Assembly (NCBI GenBank): GCA_945895375.1
Contig: CAMDEE010000007.1
Coordinates: 1 to 64,000 of the forward strand
DNA: 64,000 nucleotides
Direction: 5' to 3'
Source: Auritidibacter sp. Marseille-P8566
Lineage (GTDB): Bacteria; Actinomycetota; Actinomycetes; Actinomycetales; Microbacteriaceae
The notes under the pieces were generated by a model. The model saw nothing but the letters and a program-made list of their open reading frames with translations, was not told the DNA's origin and did no database searches. Within the stretch, counting starts at the first letter, position 1, and each line of letters starts with the position of its first letter. Positions 33,369-42,400 of this stretch are shown piece by piece. A program made the translations under genes and the position numbers.

Positions 33369-34256
33369 TTAGATTCCTACCCTTCTCGAAATTCTGCTTA
33401 GAGCAGATGCGGCTAAGAGGGGATACTTCGCTAAGTTCTCTGGATATGCCAGTCCTAAAATGTCAGAAAGTTCGTTTGGCTCTCTTAAATACCTAGCGCC
33501 AAGCTCATAATCTGCTATTGCCTCAAGCGCAGGGCGGTCGTGCGTAGCGCTTACCAATTCACTAGCAATTTGGACCAGTCTTGAATCCTCAAATTGTTCG
33601 CCCTTTATTCTCGGGTTAGAGCTTGTGAAATTAACTTCGAGACCTAAGTTGATTGCATAAAAAGCGGATGTCGTGACTCTGTTGCTCACATAGTGGGTAT
33701 GCGCTGAAAGAATTAATCTAAGATTTTCTAGGAATGAACCGTTCTCTGGACTACCTGCAGTAACGACCTCTAAGCCCCGTTCACGGGCTAGTTTAATGTA
33801 TGCATTACTGGGGTCTTGAATATCCCGCCAAAATAGGCAAATTGTAAGCTTGCTCTCACCTGCTATCTCGATTGCTTCAATCAGGCTTAGAGGTCTGTCA
33901 TCTAAGGGGTGCATATCTGTGCCATGCATCGGAAAAAAAATGTACCGTGGCGCCGAAGAGATTTCTTCCACTACACCGCCACCATTGAGGTTGAGATAGA
34001 GCCATGGTGCTCCAATAGCTGCTCGGACTCTAATCCCTAGATCTCGCGATCTCAAGGTTTGTCTTTCGCCCCAAACAATGCGTCTACTACGCTTTCTCAA
34101 CAAGTCCTTGCCAATCAACTCCCAACCCGTTCCAGGGTTCCAGCCATGTTGGACGTGTCCGAGAATGGTTCCTGACCTATTACAGTGCGCTCTTAGAATT
34201 TGACCATGTCCGTAAACTTCGTTATCTCTCCATAAAAGGAGTTTCCTTAAATTCAT
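33369..34256 (-). CDS. Unassigned polymer-locus protein, possible glycosyltransferase
   Basis: A 295-residue soluble protein without signal peptide or membrane segment. Recognisable pieces are GHVQHGWNPGTGW near residue 33, IFFPMHGTDMHP near 105 and THYVSNRVTTSAFYAINLGLEVNF near 190. Paired histidine-glycine motifs and a C-terminal serine/threonine loop resemble GT-B enzymes such as capsule or polysialyl transferases, but I do not recognise the family. Given the nonulosonate genes nearby it could be the nonulosonyltransferase (inference). ATG overlaps the stop of the upstream GT4 gene by four bases. Confidence 0.6.
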   Translation of the reverse strand: MNLRKLLLWRDNEVYGHGQILRAHCNRSGTILGHVQHGWNPGTGWELIGKDLLRKRSRRIVWGERQTLRSRDLGIRVRAAIGAPWLYLNLNGGGVVEEISSAPRYIFFPMHGTDMHPLDDRPLSLIEAIEIAGESKLTICLFWRDIQDPSNAYIKLARERGLEVVTAGSPENGSFLENLRLILSAHTHYVSNRVTTSAFYAINLGLEVNFTSSNPRIKGEQFEDSRLVQIASELVSATHDRPALEAIADYELGARYLREPNELSDILGLAYPENLAKYPLLAASALSRISRRVGI

Positions 34257-35506
34257 ATGCTTGGCCGTGTTTCGTCACGTAGCGCTAAAATTCTTTTGGC
34301 TTTTTGTTCCCAGGTTTGCGACTGAGCAAAAACATAGCCTTGCCTTAAGACTTCAATTTTTTCTTGTTCTGGCCTTAGCAACCAAGAATGGATCTCTTGG
34401 GCGATTTGAAGAGCTAGAACGTTGTCTGACTCACCTTGACTTCTAGGCCCCGCGACCAGGTTTTCGGGAAATATGCTCTGAACAACTTGAGTCCGAATTG
34501 CAACGCACTTTACTCCCGAATACAAACTTTCAAGCAAAAATGGAGAGGACGAATCTCGGCCACTGGTGAACAAAGTAATGTCATATTTGGAAAGACTATT
34601 CATTAAGTTATTCCAAGAAACTGGTCCCATGAAATTAATGTTTTTACCTACCCCCAACTCTCGAGCCAGTGAATTTAAGGTGGAAGGATCGCCAGAGCCG
34701 TAAAAATCCAGCTGTGCACTCCAACCCATCTTCACCAATTCGTTCACTGCTAGAACTGCTACTCGAGGGCGTTTTGAACCAACAAGCCTTCCTGCCCAAA
34801 TAATTCTTTTTTGCGAATCTTCGAATCCTAAGTTTTTTTCATTCAAAGTGCTCATCTTTGGTGGGTAAATGCCGTCTGAAACTTCGAAGATTACTTTTTC
34901 AAATCCTACTTTGTTTAGAAGTTTTTCGGTGGCATCGTTTGTTGCGAGCGCAGTTAGGCCAATTCTGACTCTTTTTGGCATTATCAATTTGGATAACATC
35001 GTCAAGGAATATATACTCACGTTGCGCACAAATTCGTACGTCAAATTATTTAATTTTAGGCCCCGTAGCTCACCTAAGTGTCCGCCGCCTAGTGGTCCCC
35101 AATATCGACTACCGGTTAGCCCGAATAATGGACTGGGCAATCTGACCGACGAAATGCTTGGGTGGTGCACAAAGTAAAAATCAATCTTTTCGCGCTTTGC
35201 CCAAAAAATCACTGACCTACACCAATCTAGAGCTGCCAGCATTAGGCCAACAGCTTGAAGCAGCGAGGCGGGGTTAGCCTGAAATTTTACATTTCGCCCA
35301 ACGAAAACAACTCTGATATTTTTCGGAATCTTGAAATCCGCGTAGTGCGCTTTTTGAGATGTGTGCGTTACAAGTGTTACAACATGGCCAGCAGACGCAT
35401 AGGCCTCAGCCCAGCGCCAGGCGACACCGAGTTCTGTGGGTGCATCTGGCTTAGAAATTAGCCCCAACAAGAGAATCTGCTTCTCTATGAACTTGTGTTT
35501 ATTCAA
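34253..35506 (-). CDS. Glycosyltransferase, GT4-like
   Basis: A 417-residue GT-B glycosyltransferase. N-terminal ELGVAWRWAEAYASAGHVVTLVT binds the acceptor side; C-terminal KRIIWAGRLVGSKRPRVAVLAV, LDFYGSGDPS and FTSGRDSSSPFLLESLYSGVKCVAIRT give the nucleotide-sugar site. The PLGGGHLGE segment after HHPS is seen in a subgroup of family 4 enzymes in exopolysaccharide clusters. It overlaps both neighbours by four bases, so expression is coupled. Confidence 0.87.
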   Translation of the reverse strand: MNKHKFIEKQILLLGLISKPDAPTELGVAWRWAEAYASAGHVVTLVTHTSQKAHYADFKIPKNIRVVFVGRNVKFQANPASLLQAVGLMLAALDWCRSVIFWAKREKIDFYFVHHPSISSVRLPSPLFGLTGSRYWGPLGGGHLGELRGLKLNNLTYEFVRNVSIYSLTMLSKLIMPKRVRIGLTALATNDATEKLLNKVGFEKVIFEVSDGIYPPKMSTLNEKNLGFEDSQKRIIWAGRLVGSKRPRVAVLAVNELVKMGWSAQLDFYGSGDPSTLNSLARELGVGKNINFMGPVSWNNLMNSLSKYDITLFTSGRDSSSPFLLESLYSGVKCVAIRTQVVQSIFPENLVAGPRSQGESDNVLALQIAQEIHSWLLRPEQEKIEVLRQGYVFAQSQTWEQKAKRILALRDETRPSI

Positions 35507-36969
35507 AATGCGCCTCTACCCTTCAATACATAAATGACCGTCTTCAAGATGATTGTGAGATCACCGAATACAGACCAATTCTCAACGTAGTTGAGGTCTA
35601 TAGCTACTGTCTCTTCCCAGGTTAGAAGTGATCTTCCGCCAATCTGCCATGGTCCAGTTACGCCTGGTTTTACTAGGAGTCTTCTGGTTTCGTGGTCTTT
35701 CCACTCTTGAACTTCGGAAAGTAGTGGTGGTCTTGGGCCAACTAGGCTCATGTTACCTTTGATGACGTTTAGGAACTGAGGAAGCTCGTCTATCGAGTAC
35801 TTTCTGATGACCTTGCCGAACTTGGTTACTCTTGGGTCTTCAGGGTCTTTGAACATGTTCTTGTTTTTAGCAGATTCAGCTAGAGCTGCTTGTCTTTCAG
35901 CATGTTCTAACTCTGCGCCAACTTTCATGCTGCGCAGTTTATACATGGTGAATTCTTTACCGTTAAGGCCAACTCTTGTTTGTTTGAAGAAAGCTGGTCC
36001 ACCATCTTGGCGTTTGATGATTATTGCTGCTACTAGCACTACTGGTGTTGATACTAGGAAGGCTATTGTTCCTAGAACAACATCCATGACTGTCTTGATT
36101 GCATATTGAGGACCAGAGAACTTAGTGGAGGAGATCTCTAGTAGCGGTGTTCCTGCGATAACTCTGGTGGTTAGCTTTGAGCTTGATACACCGGTGATGG
36201 CAGGTGAAACCACAAAGCTGATGTCGTGGCCGTCTAGAGCCCAGTAAAGGCGCTTATGCATATCTGCTGAGGTTGAACTTGAGCCAACTACTTTTAGTAG
36301 TTCAACTTTGTTTGCTCTGCAGATTTCTGGAAGATCTTGTAAGTTGAATTCCTTTTCTTCGCCCGTTGCAATCATCTTTAGTTTTAGTTGTTTAGAACCG
36401 GAGATTGTGAAGACTGGTTCAAACTCGTGGTCTTTGTTTTCACTAAGTCTCTTGACGGAGTCAACCGTTAGTTCTTCAGGACCGTAGACGGCTACTCTCT
36501 TTTTGAATCTGCCCTGGAGTCTTTGTTTTCTTAGCCAAGCTCTTGCAATTCTTCTTTCTAGAAGAAGAGCTAGAGTTCCAAAGACTATGACGCTGGTTAC
36601 GAATACACGAGATACGTCAACCTTGAAGAACAAGGAGTTAAAGGCAAGAAGACCTAGAACAGTTAGCGATGCATTGATGATTCTTCGGTATTCAAAAAAG
36701 TCAGAACCAATGATTTTGATTTCTCTGGTTTTGAAAACTGTTAGGGCAACTAGCCAGGTGGCCAGCATGGTTAGTGCTACAGCTTGTGGGTCAAGTTCAA
36801 TACGCAGTGTGCCACTGGCTTCTATTGGATCAAAGAGGCTAAAGGTTTGGTAGGTAATTACATAAGTGCTGAGGGTAGTGAAGCTAAGAACGAAGAAATC
36901 TAATAATCCAACAGCTGCCGCGTACCTGCGCATGTTGGCTGGCTTGGTGTGAGTCATGCTTTTAGCCAA
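35503..36969 (-). CDS. Initiating sugar-phosphate transferase (polyprenyl glycosylphosphotransferase)
   Basis: A 488-residue protein of the WbaP/CpsE type. Four or five membrane segments and a CoA-binding-like region occupy the first 290 residues; the catalytic domain follows with QTRVGLNGKEFTMYKLRSMK, RKYSIDELPQFLNVIKGNMSLVGPRPP, KPGVTGPWQIGGRS and DLNYVENWS. It transfers a sugar phosphate to undecaprenyl phosphate and so starts repeat-unit synthesis. Overlaps the phosphatase gene by 16 bases. Confidence 0.92.
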   Translation of the reverse strand: MAKSMTHTKPANMRRYAAAVGLLDFFVLSFTTLSTYVITYQTFSLFDPIEASGTLRIELDPQAVALTMLATWLVALTVFKTREIKIIGSDFFEYRRIINASLTVLGLLAFNSLFFKVDVSRVFVTSVIVFGTLALLLERRIARAWLRKQRLQGRFKKRVAVYGPEELTVDSVKRLSENKDHEFEPVFTISGSKQLKLKMIATGEEKEFNLQDLPEICRANKVELLKVVGSSSTSADMHKRLYWALDGHDISFVVSPAITGVSSSKLTTRVIAGTPLLEISSTKFSGPQYAIKTVMDVVLGTIAFLVSTPVVLVAAIIIKRQDGGPAFFKQTRVGLNGKEFTMYKLRSMKVGAELEHAERQAALAESAKNKNMFKDPEDPRVTKFGKVIRKYSIDELPQFLNVIKGNMSLVGPRPPLLSEVQEWKDHETRRLLVKPGVTGPWQIGGRSLLTWEETVAIDLNYVENWSVFGDLTIILKTVIYVLKGRGAF

Positions 36970-37553
36970 TCTACGATTATCTCTAGACTGCCTTCGATGT
37001 GTTCTGCTACTTGGCTATACACTTCAGTGCTCTCCCCGAATGGGTCTATGACGTCTACAGGGTCAAGGTTAGTTGGAACCATACCTCTAAGCAATACCGC
37101 CTCGTGTATTGCTCTTTTGAGGTATTGCTCTCTGATTTCCTTGGGTTTCTTCTTAAATTCATCTTGGAATTCAGGGTTTGCCATTAGGAATGAAGTTAAC
37201 CTTGCAAACTCATCAATGGTGAAGGAGTACTTGCTTGCCTTAGGTAGCATCCTGGCTAGTTCGCTTCTGTGCTCCAGGGTCGCTGTGAGGACTAGGTCTG
37301 CATCTTCTAGCATCTTGGGGGTTAGGTCTCTTGAAGTGTGCTTAGAGGCCTTGTAGCCTCGTTCTGCCATGGCATCTGCTGACTGAGGGGTCATTGGATC
37401 TCCAGTCATAGCCATTACACCTGCTGAAGAAACAGAAATAGGTAGTTTCTCTTTAGCTGCCTTTTGAATAAGCATCTGCTCGGCCATAGGGGATCTACAG
37501 ATGTTGCCTGTGCAGACAAAAACAATTTTAAATGCGGCCTTTGCGGCTGCCAT
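36954..37553 (-). CDS. Low-molecular-weight protein tyrosine phosphatase
   Basis: A 199-residue phosphatase. The P-loop is C14-TGNIC-R20 followed by SPMAEQ, and an acid motif DPFGE lies near residue 155. In polymer loci such enzymes dephosphorylate the BY-kinase and reset the assembly cycle (Wzb/Wzc pair). It lies between the kinase and the initiating transferase, two bases after the kinase. Slightly longer than the usual 150-160 residues, with an inserted helical stretch around 110-140. Confidence 0.9.
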   Translation of the reverse strand: MAAAKAAFKIVFVCTGNICRSPMAEQMLIQKAAKEKLPISVSSAGVMAMTGDPMTPQSADAMAERGYKASKHTSRDLTPKMLEDADLVLTATLEHRSELARMLPKASKYSFTIDEFARLTSFLMANPEFQDEFKKKPKEIREQYLKRAIHEAVLLRGMVPTNLDPVDVIDPFGESTEVYSQVAEHIEGSLEIIVDWLKA

Positions 37554-37555
37554 GG

Positions 37556-39073
37556 TTAGGCCTTTTTAGTGGATTTACGAGGCGTCTTAGCCGCTGGCTT
37601 TGATTCTACTTTTTCAATAGCCTCAGCTTCTTCTCCATAAGCCTGTATGTAAGTTCCGTACGCTCCACCGTAAGCGCCGTAGTTTCCGTACTTACCGTAG
37701 GCTCCGTAACTTCCGTATGAGCCGTACTTATATGAGTAGCGGTAACGGTAAGCGTCAACACCCTTGGTTGGGATCTTGTTCATGATGAAACCTAGAACTC
37801 TTCCGCCAACAGTTTCGACGTGACCAAGGGCTGCTGTTAGCTGAGGCTTGGTTGTTCTACCGACTGCAACAACAACTACAACACCACCGGTTAGTTTGGA
37901 AAGAATAGCTGCGTCTGTTACTGGAAGTAGTGGAGCGGTGTCAATGAGGATTACATCGTAATCTTTTTCTGCTTTAGCCAAGAACTTCTTCATAGCAACG
38001 CTACCTAGAAGTTCTGATGGGTTAGGTGGAACCTGACCTGCTGGAAGCAGGTCTAGGTGCTTTCTGCCCCAACGCTGAATAACGTCGCTTTGTTTTACTT
38101 GGCCGACTAGAAGATTAGTTAGACCAACTGCACCTTCAATGGAGAAGTATTTGTGCATCTTAGGTTTACGGAAGTCACAGTCAATTAGAAGTACTTTTAC
38201 TCCGGTGTCTGCCATAGCAATTGCCAGGTTAGCAATGGTTGAAGACTTACCTTCTGAAGGAACAGAGGAGGTCACAACAATTGATTTCTTTACTTCAGCT
38301 GCTTCAATGAATTGAATGTTGGTTCTAAGTTGTCTAAAGGCTTCTGCTCTTGTGCTCTTCGGGCTGGTGTGAACAATGAGAGGGTTTGATTCCGCGTTAG
38401 GGTCAAAGACAATTCCACCTAGGACGTTGATTACTCCGTCTTTATCTGGCACATCTTCAACGCTTCTAATTCTGAGATCCAAAGATTCTCTAAGAAGGGC
38501 AGCTCCGAATCCAAGGGCCAAACCAATTAGTGCTCCTAGAGCAAGGTTTAGTAGAGGTCTTGGTGCTGATGGGGCTTTGGCAACTTGGCCTGGCTGAATA
38601 ACGCTTAGCTTCACAGGGGATGCAAGGGTTGGGTCAACTGTTTCTAGGTGGGTTACTACCTGCTCTAGAGAGTTGGCAACTGCGTTAGCTATGCTGGCTG
38701 CTCTGAAAGGTGAAGGGTCCGTGACAGTGATCTCTAGGATGACTGTATTAAGAGGTACTGTTGCGGTGATCTGGCCTGGAAGCTTGTCGGAGAACTCCTG
38801 AAGGTTTAATTCAGCCACCACGGAGTCCAAAACAGCTGGGGAGGTCACGATATCGGCGTATGACTTGACTCGCTGCTGGGTGAAGGAGTTACCGGTTAGC
38901 AGATCAGAAGCTGAGTCTGAAGCGCTGGTTGAGACGAAAAGTCTGGTAGTTGACTCATACGTAGGTGTCGTTAAGGAGGTAACGGCGAAGGCTGATACGA
39001 CTGAGACCAAGAAGATAGCCGCAACGAGCACAAAACGCTTGCGAACTACTAGTAAATACTCGTTAAATCTCAA
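37556..39073 (-). CDS. Chain-length regulator fused to BY tyrosine kinase
   Basis: A 505-residue protein with a Wzz domain between two membrane segments (about 14-33 and 172-195) and a cytoplasmic bacterial tyrosine kinase domain: Walker A around GKSS 275-278, Walker A' LLIDCD at 295-300, Walker B VILIDTA at 374-380. The tail from 442 to 479 holds 14 tyrosines in an alternating YG pattern, the autophosphorylation cluster. Unlike many Gram-positive systems the two domains are on one chain. Start is TTG behind AGGGG. First gene of the seven-gene minus-strand operon ending at 31097. Confidence 0.93.
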   Translation of the reverse strand: MRFNEYLLVVRKRFVLVAAIFLVSVVSAFAVTSLTTPTYESTTRLFVSTSASDSASDLLTGNSFTQQRVKSYADIVTSPAVLDSVVAELNLQEFSDKLPGQITATVPLNTVILEITVTDPSPFRAASIANAVANSLEQVVTHLETVDPTLASPVKLSVIQPGQVAKAPSAPRPLLNLALGALIGLALGFGAALLRESLDLRIRSVEDVPDKDGVINVLGGIVFDPNAESNPLIVHTSPKSTRAEAFRQLRTNIQFIEAAEVKKSIVVTSSVPSEGKSSTIANLAIAMADTGVKVLLIDCDFRKPKMHKYFSIEGAVGLTNLLVGQVKQSDVIQRWGRKHLDLLPAGQVPPNPSELLGSVAMKKFLAKAEKDYDVILIDTAPLLPVTDAAILSKLTGGVVVVVAVGRTTKPQLTAALGHVETVGGRVLGFIMNKIPTKGVDAYRYRYSYKYGSYGSYGAYGKYGNYGAYGGAYGTYIQAYGEEAEAIEKVESKPAAKTPRKSTKKA

Positions 39074-39106
39074 AAGAACCCCTACATCTGGTTAGAACTC
39101 TAAACT

Positions 39107-39169
39107 AGCCGATTTTGCGTCTTTTTTTGGCATTTTTAGGCATTTTGCCTATTTTGGGCCAAATCGGCT
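39107..39169. promoter_or_regulatory. Nested inverted repeats between the kinase operon and a secreted protein gene
   Basis: Three nested repeats share one centre: AGCCGATTT (39107-39115) with AAATCGGCT (39161-39169); TTTGGC (39126-39131) with GCCAAA (39158-39163); and TAGGCA (39137-39142) with TGCCTA (39146-39151). The outer and middle pairs share AAA and could be alternatives. The intervals are T-rich. It lies about 35 bases upstream of the kinase operon start and about 105 bases upstream of the plus-strand gene. Operator, attenuator and terminator are all possible. Confidence 0.5.
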
Positions 39170-39275
39170 CTATTTGTGTTTCCGAATCGCAATAATAATT
39201 TTTTGTGAATTTGCTTTATTTTTATCAAAAATGCCCTATAAACTATGGGGGTACTTACCTAAATAAGAGGAAATT

Positions 39276-39953
39276 ATGAAAAAGTCACTTTTAGCTATCT
39301 CAGCAGTTGCAGTTCTATCTCTAGGAACTGTTGCTCCAGCAATGGCATACCCAGCTGGTCAAGCTCCGACACTTAGCCTTTCATCTGTTAGCCGTCTAAC
39401 TCCTGGTGACAACGTATCTGTAGTTGTTGCACGTGTGAAGAGTTCATGTTCAGTTTCTCTTGAATGGGTTTCTGGTAGCGGTGCTACTACATCAGCAACT
39501 GTTGGTAGCAGAGGTAGAACTCCTGTTATGACAATTGCTACCCCATCTACTGCGGGTACATACACTCTAAGAACTTCTCAGATCTCTTCAACCTGTTCAG
39601 GTGGATCTGCAGTTACTCTTTCTCGTGCAATCACAGTTGGAAAACTTGCAAGCGTTACTGCAAAGCTAAGAACAACAAGCGGTTTCGTTTCAAAGAACCC
39701 AACAGTTTCTATCACTGGAACAGTGAAGTCAGGTTCAGTAGCAGTTGCTAGCAAGACAGTCTCAGTTTCACTAAGACTTGCTGGTAACGAAGTAAAGACT
39801 GTAACTGCACCTACCAACGGTTCAGGTGTATTCACAGCTAACTTCACTGGTACTTCATACACTGCAGGTTCATACACTGCTGTAGTTTCATTCGTAGCTG
39901 ATTCAACTTACGCTGCAAAGAACTCAACAACAGCGGTTCTAAAACTTAGATAA
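39276..39953 (+). CDS. Secreted Ig-like protein
   Basis: A 225-residue exported protein. Signal peptide MKKSLLAISAVAVLSLGTVAPAMA with cleavage after AMA. The mature part is rich in serine, threonine and valine; two beta-sandwich domains are suggested, the second (TAKLRTTSGFV...KTVSVSLRLAGNEVKTVTAPTNGSG) like the Ig repeats found in bacterial surface proteins. Two cysteines (in SSCSVSLEW and SSTCSGGS) may form a disulfide. The ribosome site AGAGGAA is strong. It probably forms a unit with the DUF4012 gene 11 bases on. Confidence 0.75.
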   Translation: MKKSLLAISAVAVLSLGTVAPAMAYPAGQAPTLSLSSVSRLTPGDNVSVVVARVKSSCSVSLEWVSGSGATTSATVGSRGRTPVMTIATPSTAGTYTLRTSQISSTCSGGSAVTLSRAITVGKLASVTAKLRTTSGFVSKNPTVSITGTVKSGSVAVASKTVSVSLRLAGNEVKTVTAPTNGSGVFTANFTGTSYTAGSYTAVVSFVADSTYAAKNSTTAVLKLR

Positions 39954-39980
39954 TTTTTGAAGTTTTGCAACTTTCAAAAA
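39954..39980 (+). promoter_or_regulatory. Stem-loop holding the TTG start of the DUF4012 gene
   Basis: TTTTTGAAGTT (39954-39964) pairs with AACTTTCAAAAA (39969-39980) with one bulged base; the four-base loop TTGC contains the TTG start codon at 39965-39967. It begins at the base after the TAA of the preceding gene. It may limit translation of the second gene or act as a weak terminator for the first. The stem is A/T-rich, so stability is modest. Confidence 0.45.
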
Positions 39981-41749
39981 ATAAACGAAATGCCATCGCT
40001 CTCGGAGTGGTGGCATTAGTTTTATGTATCCTCTACGCGGTAATCCGTGTTGTATTGATGGTTGTTTCTCTTCAAGGAACCCTTGGCGAAGTAGATAACC
40101 TAAGAGCGGCGGCGGCTAATAAAGATCTAGGTGCGCTGAGCATCAGCATTGGTAAAGCCGCTGACGCTATTGAGATGGCTGACTCTTCTGCTAAAGATCC
40201 GCTAGTTCAACTGTTCTCTAACACTCCGATTGTTGGCAATGACATCAAGGCTGCATCAGTTGTTGCATCTGATGGTCGTATGGTTTTACTTGCCGCTGAA
40301 GAAGTGACCCTGGTTGCCAGCCAGTTGATTAAAGCTGGTATTGGTAAAGAAGCTCTTCAAGACAGCGCTCTTGTTGCATCACTTCGTGATGGTATGAGCC
40401 AGATGGATCTCGCAGTTCAGAAACTAAATACTGATTTGCAGGGAATTGATGAGACTCAACTGCACTTTGGTTTAGATACCCGAATCAAATCAGCTAAAGA
40501 ACTGGTTTCTTCTTTTGCTATTGCTAGCTCTCGTCTTACTCCCCTAGTTCAAGTTGGCACCACTGTCATTGAGCAGCCTGGTAAGAAGCGTTGGTTTATT
40601 TCTATTCAGAACTTAGCTGAGCTTCGCGGTACCGGAGGTATCACTGGAGCGTTCGCTGTTATCACCACTAACAACGGCAAGATGAAACTTGAAGAGTATG
40701 GCTCTGACAAGGTTCTACTAAGTGATGGTCGTATTGACTATGAGAGCTTCCCAGAAGAGCTTAGAGATCTTTGGGGTGTTGACCTTGCTGACTGGAGAGA
40801 CATCAATGCTTCAGCTCACGCTCCTTACGGAGCAAGACTTCTTGCTGATGGTTGGGAGCAGCTAAGAGGACAAAAGGTTGATGGAGTTATGTTCATCGGT
40901 CAGGGTGTGGTTAGCCAACTCTCTGGTGCTGTTGGTCCTATTGAGACTCGTGGTGTCACAGTTGATAAAGACAACGCTGTTGAATTTTTTGCTAAAGAGA
41001 TCTATGCCAAGTTCACCAATGTTAAAGATAAAGATGATGTTGTTGGTGAACTAGCTAAAGAGATGTTCTCAAGACTTATTGATGGCAAGGTAAGTGGTGG
41101 CGGTCTATTCGCAGCTGCTGCTAACGATAAGACTGGTGACCGAGTAATGGCTTGGTCAAGAGAAAAAGAAACTCAAAAGATTTTTAGCAAGTATCAGGTT
41201 TCGGGAGAGGTTCCTACAGCGTTTGGTCCTCACGTTTTTGTTACTGTAAACAATGCTGGTGGTAACAAGCTAGATGCTTACACAACCCTGAAGGCTGATT
41301 ACTTACTAGGTATCTGTAACGTCGACACCTTCACTGGTTACCAGGGTCGAAAGAGCCGTGTGACCGTTGAGGTTACTAACAGTTCTCCTAAGGGTCTCCC
41401 TAAGTATGTTGACATGAGACTAGATGACAGCTTTGGTGAGGCTAGACCTAAGGGCTCTAACCGTCTCTTAGTAACTATCTATGGTCCGGTTGGTTCTGAA
41501 GCTGAGAGCCTAACTGTCAACGGTGTTGAAGAGTTTGCTATCAACGGTGTTGATAGAAACAGGCCACTCTGGATCTTTGATCTTCAGATGCTTGCAGGGG
41601 ATACCAAGGAGATAGTTCTGAACCTTGTTGAGCCAATCAATGATGACAACATGGAGCCAGTTCCGCCTAAGCAGATTCTTACCGGTCCGGTAATGCTAAA
41701 TGCACCTACTTTGAGTTCTTCCTCAAACGGGCAATGCTCTTTGCGATAA
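39965..41749 (+). CDS. DUF4012 membrane-anchored protein
   Basis: A 594-residue protein with one N-terminal membrane segment (about 12-34) and a large outside domain. ISIQNLAELRGTGGITGAFAVITT near residue 205 is the signature of DUF4012 (PF13196), a family often encoded in exopolysaccharide loci but without a known activity. The start TTG is taken from the frame; no better start is seen, and its ribosome site is weak. The C terminus ends SSSSNGQCSLR. The last 44 bases overlap the facing VanZ-like gene. Confidence 0.8.
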   Translation: MQLSKNKRNAIALGVVALVLCILYAVIRVVLMVVSLQGTLGEVDNLRAAAANKDLGALSISIGKAADAIEMADSSAKDPLVQLFSNTPIVGNDIKAASVVASDGRMVLLAAEEVTLVASQLIKAGIGKEALQDSALVASLRDGMSQMDLAVQKLNTDLQGIDETQLHFGLDTRIKSAKELVSSFAIASSRLTPLVQVGTTVIEQPGKKRWFISIQNLAELRGTGGITGAFAVITTNNGKMKLEEYGSDKVLLSDGRIDYESFPEELRDLWGVDLADWRDINASAHAPYGARLLADGWEQLRGQKVDGVMFIGQGVVSQLSGAVGPIETRGVTVDKDNAVEFFAKEIYAKFTNVKDKDDVVGELAKEMFSRLIDGKVSGGGLFAAAANDKTGDRVMAWSREKETQKIFSKYQVSGEVPTAFGPHVFVTVNNAGGNKLDAYTTLKADYLLGICNVDTFTGYQGRKSRVTVEVTNSSPKGLPKYVDMRLDDSFGEARPKGSNRLLVTIYGPVGSEAESLTVNGVEEFAINGVDRNRPLWIFDLQMLAGDTKEIVLNLVEPINDDNMEPVPPKQILTGPVMLNAPTLSSSSNGQCSLR

Positions 41750-42137
41750 AGATTCCAATTACTCCACCAAGAGCGTTATTTAAAACGTCAAACGCTGTTG
41801 CGTAGCGCTCAGGTAAGAACAGTATCTGTGAGCCTTCAGCTAGCAAAGAAACCAATACTGGTACTAGGGCTAGAACTAGGTTTTTGGTTCTAGGGGCAAA
41901 GACCACCAGGAAGATACCTAGGGGAACGTATAACAAGACATTGCCGATGGCTTCGAGCTCGTTGTATTGGATCCAGTCAAGGCTCGGGGTTCTGGCTGTG
42001 AAGTTGAGAAGTTCTCTGGTGATTATTGAGAGTATTCCCTCGCCATCGACCGGCTTAGGCCAAATCGATGTCGCTACCAGAATAATCAGGTAGCAAGCTA
42101 GTGCTAGAAGAGCGAGGGGTTTCCTCAAAAATTCCAC
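41706..42137 (-). CDS. VanZ-like membrane protein
   Basis: A 143-residue protein with about four membrane segments and the VanZ-type pattern EAIGNVLLYVPLGIFLV, LLAEGSQILF and RYATAFDVLNNALGGVIG. VanZ proteins confer low-level teicoplanin resistance in enterococci, but most members in Actinobacteria have no known role. The start is GTG. A perfect seven-pair hairpin, GCAACTT/AAGTTGC (42150-42168), lies just upstream. The 3' end overlaps the DUF4012 gene. Confidence 0.8.
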   Translation of the reverse strand: MEFLRKPLALLALACYLIILVATSIWPKPVDGEGILSIITRELLNFTARTPSLDWIQYNELEAIGNVLLYVPLGIFLVVFAPRTKNLVLALVPVLVSLLAEGSQILFLPERYATAFDVLNNALGGVIGIFIAKSIARLRKNSK

Positions 42138-42400
42138 CTTTGGTGTTTCGCAACTTGACGAAAGTTGCTCTTAGACCTAAAGTTTAGAACATGTACAACA
42201 CCGCTATTTCAAACACCATGTCGGAGGCGACTCTAACTCGCCCTGTCATGATGAGCGTTGTTATGTGTATGCGAATGTGTCGCTAACTCTTAGAGCCGGC
42301 TAAGCCCTCTTTTTCAAAACGAGTTACGACACCAACACCCCAGCAATAAGTCCTAATTAGGCATAACCTTCCCGCATACACAACCCAAAGGATTAGAAAA
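42138..42400. other. Divergent intergenic region upstream of the regulator
   Basis: Holds the hairpin GCAACTT/AAGTTGC at 42150-42168 next to the VanZ-like gene, and the AAAGGA ribosome site of the regulator at its right end. I see no convincing promoter pair or gene in the remaining sequence. Confidence 0.3.
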
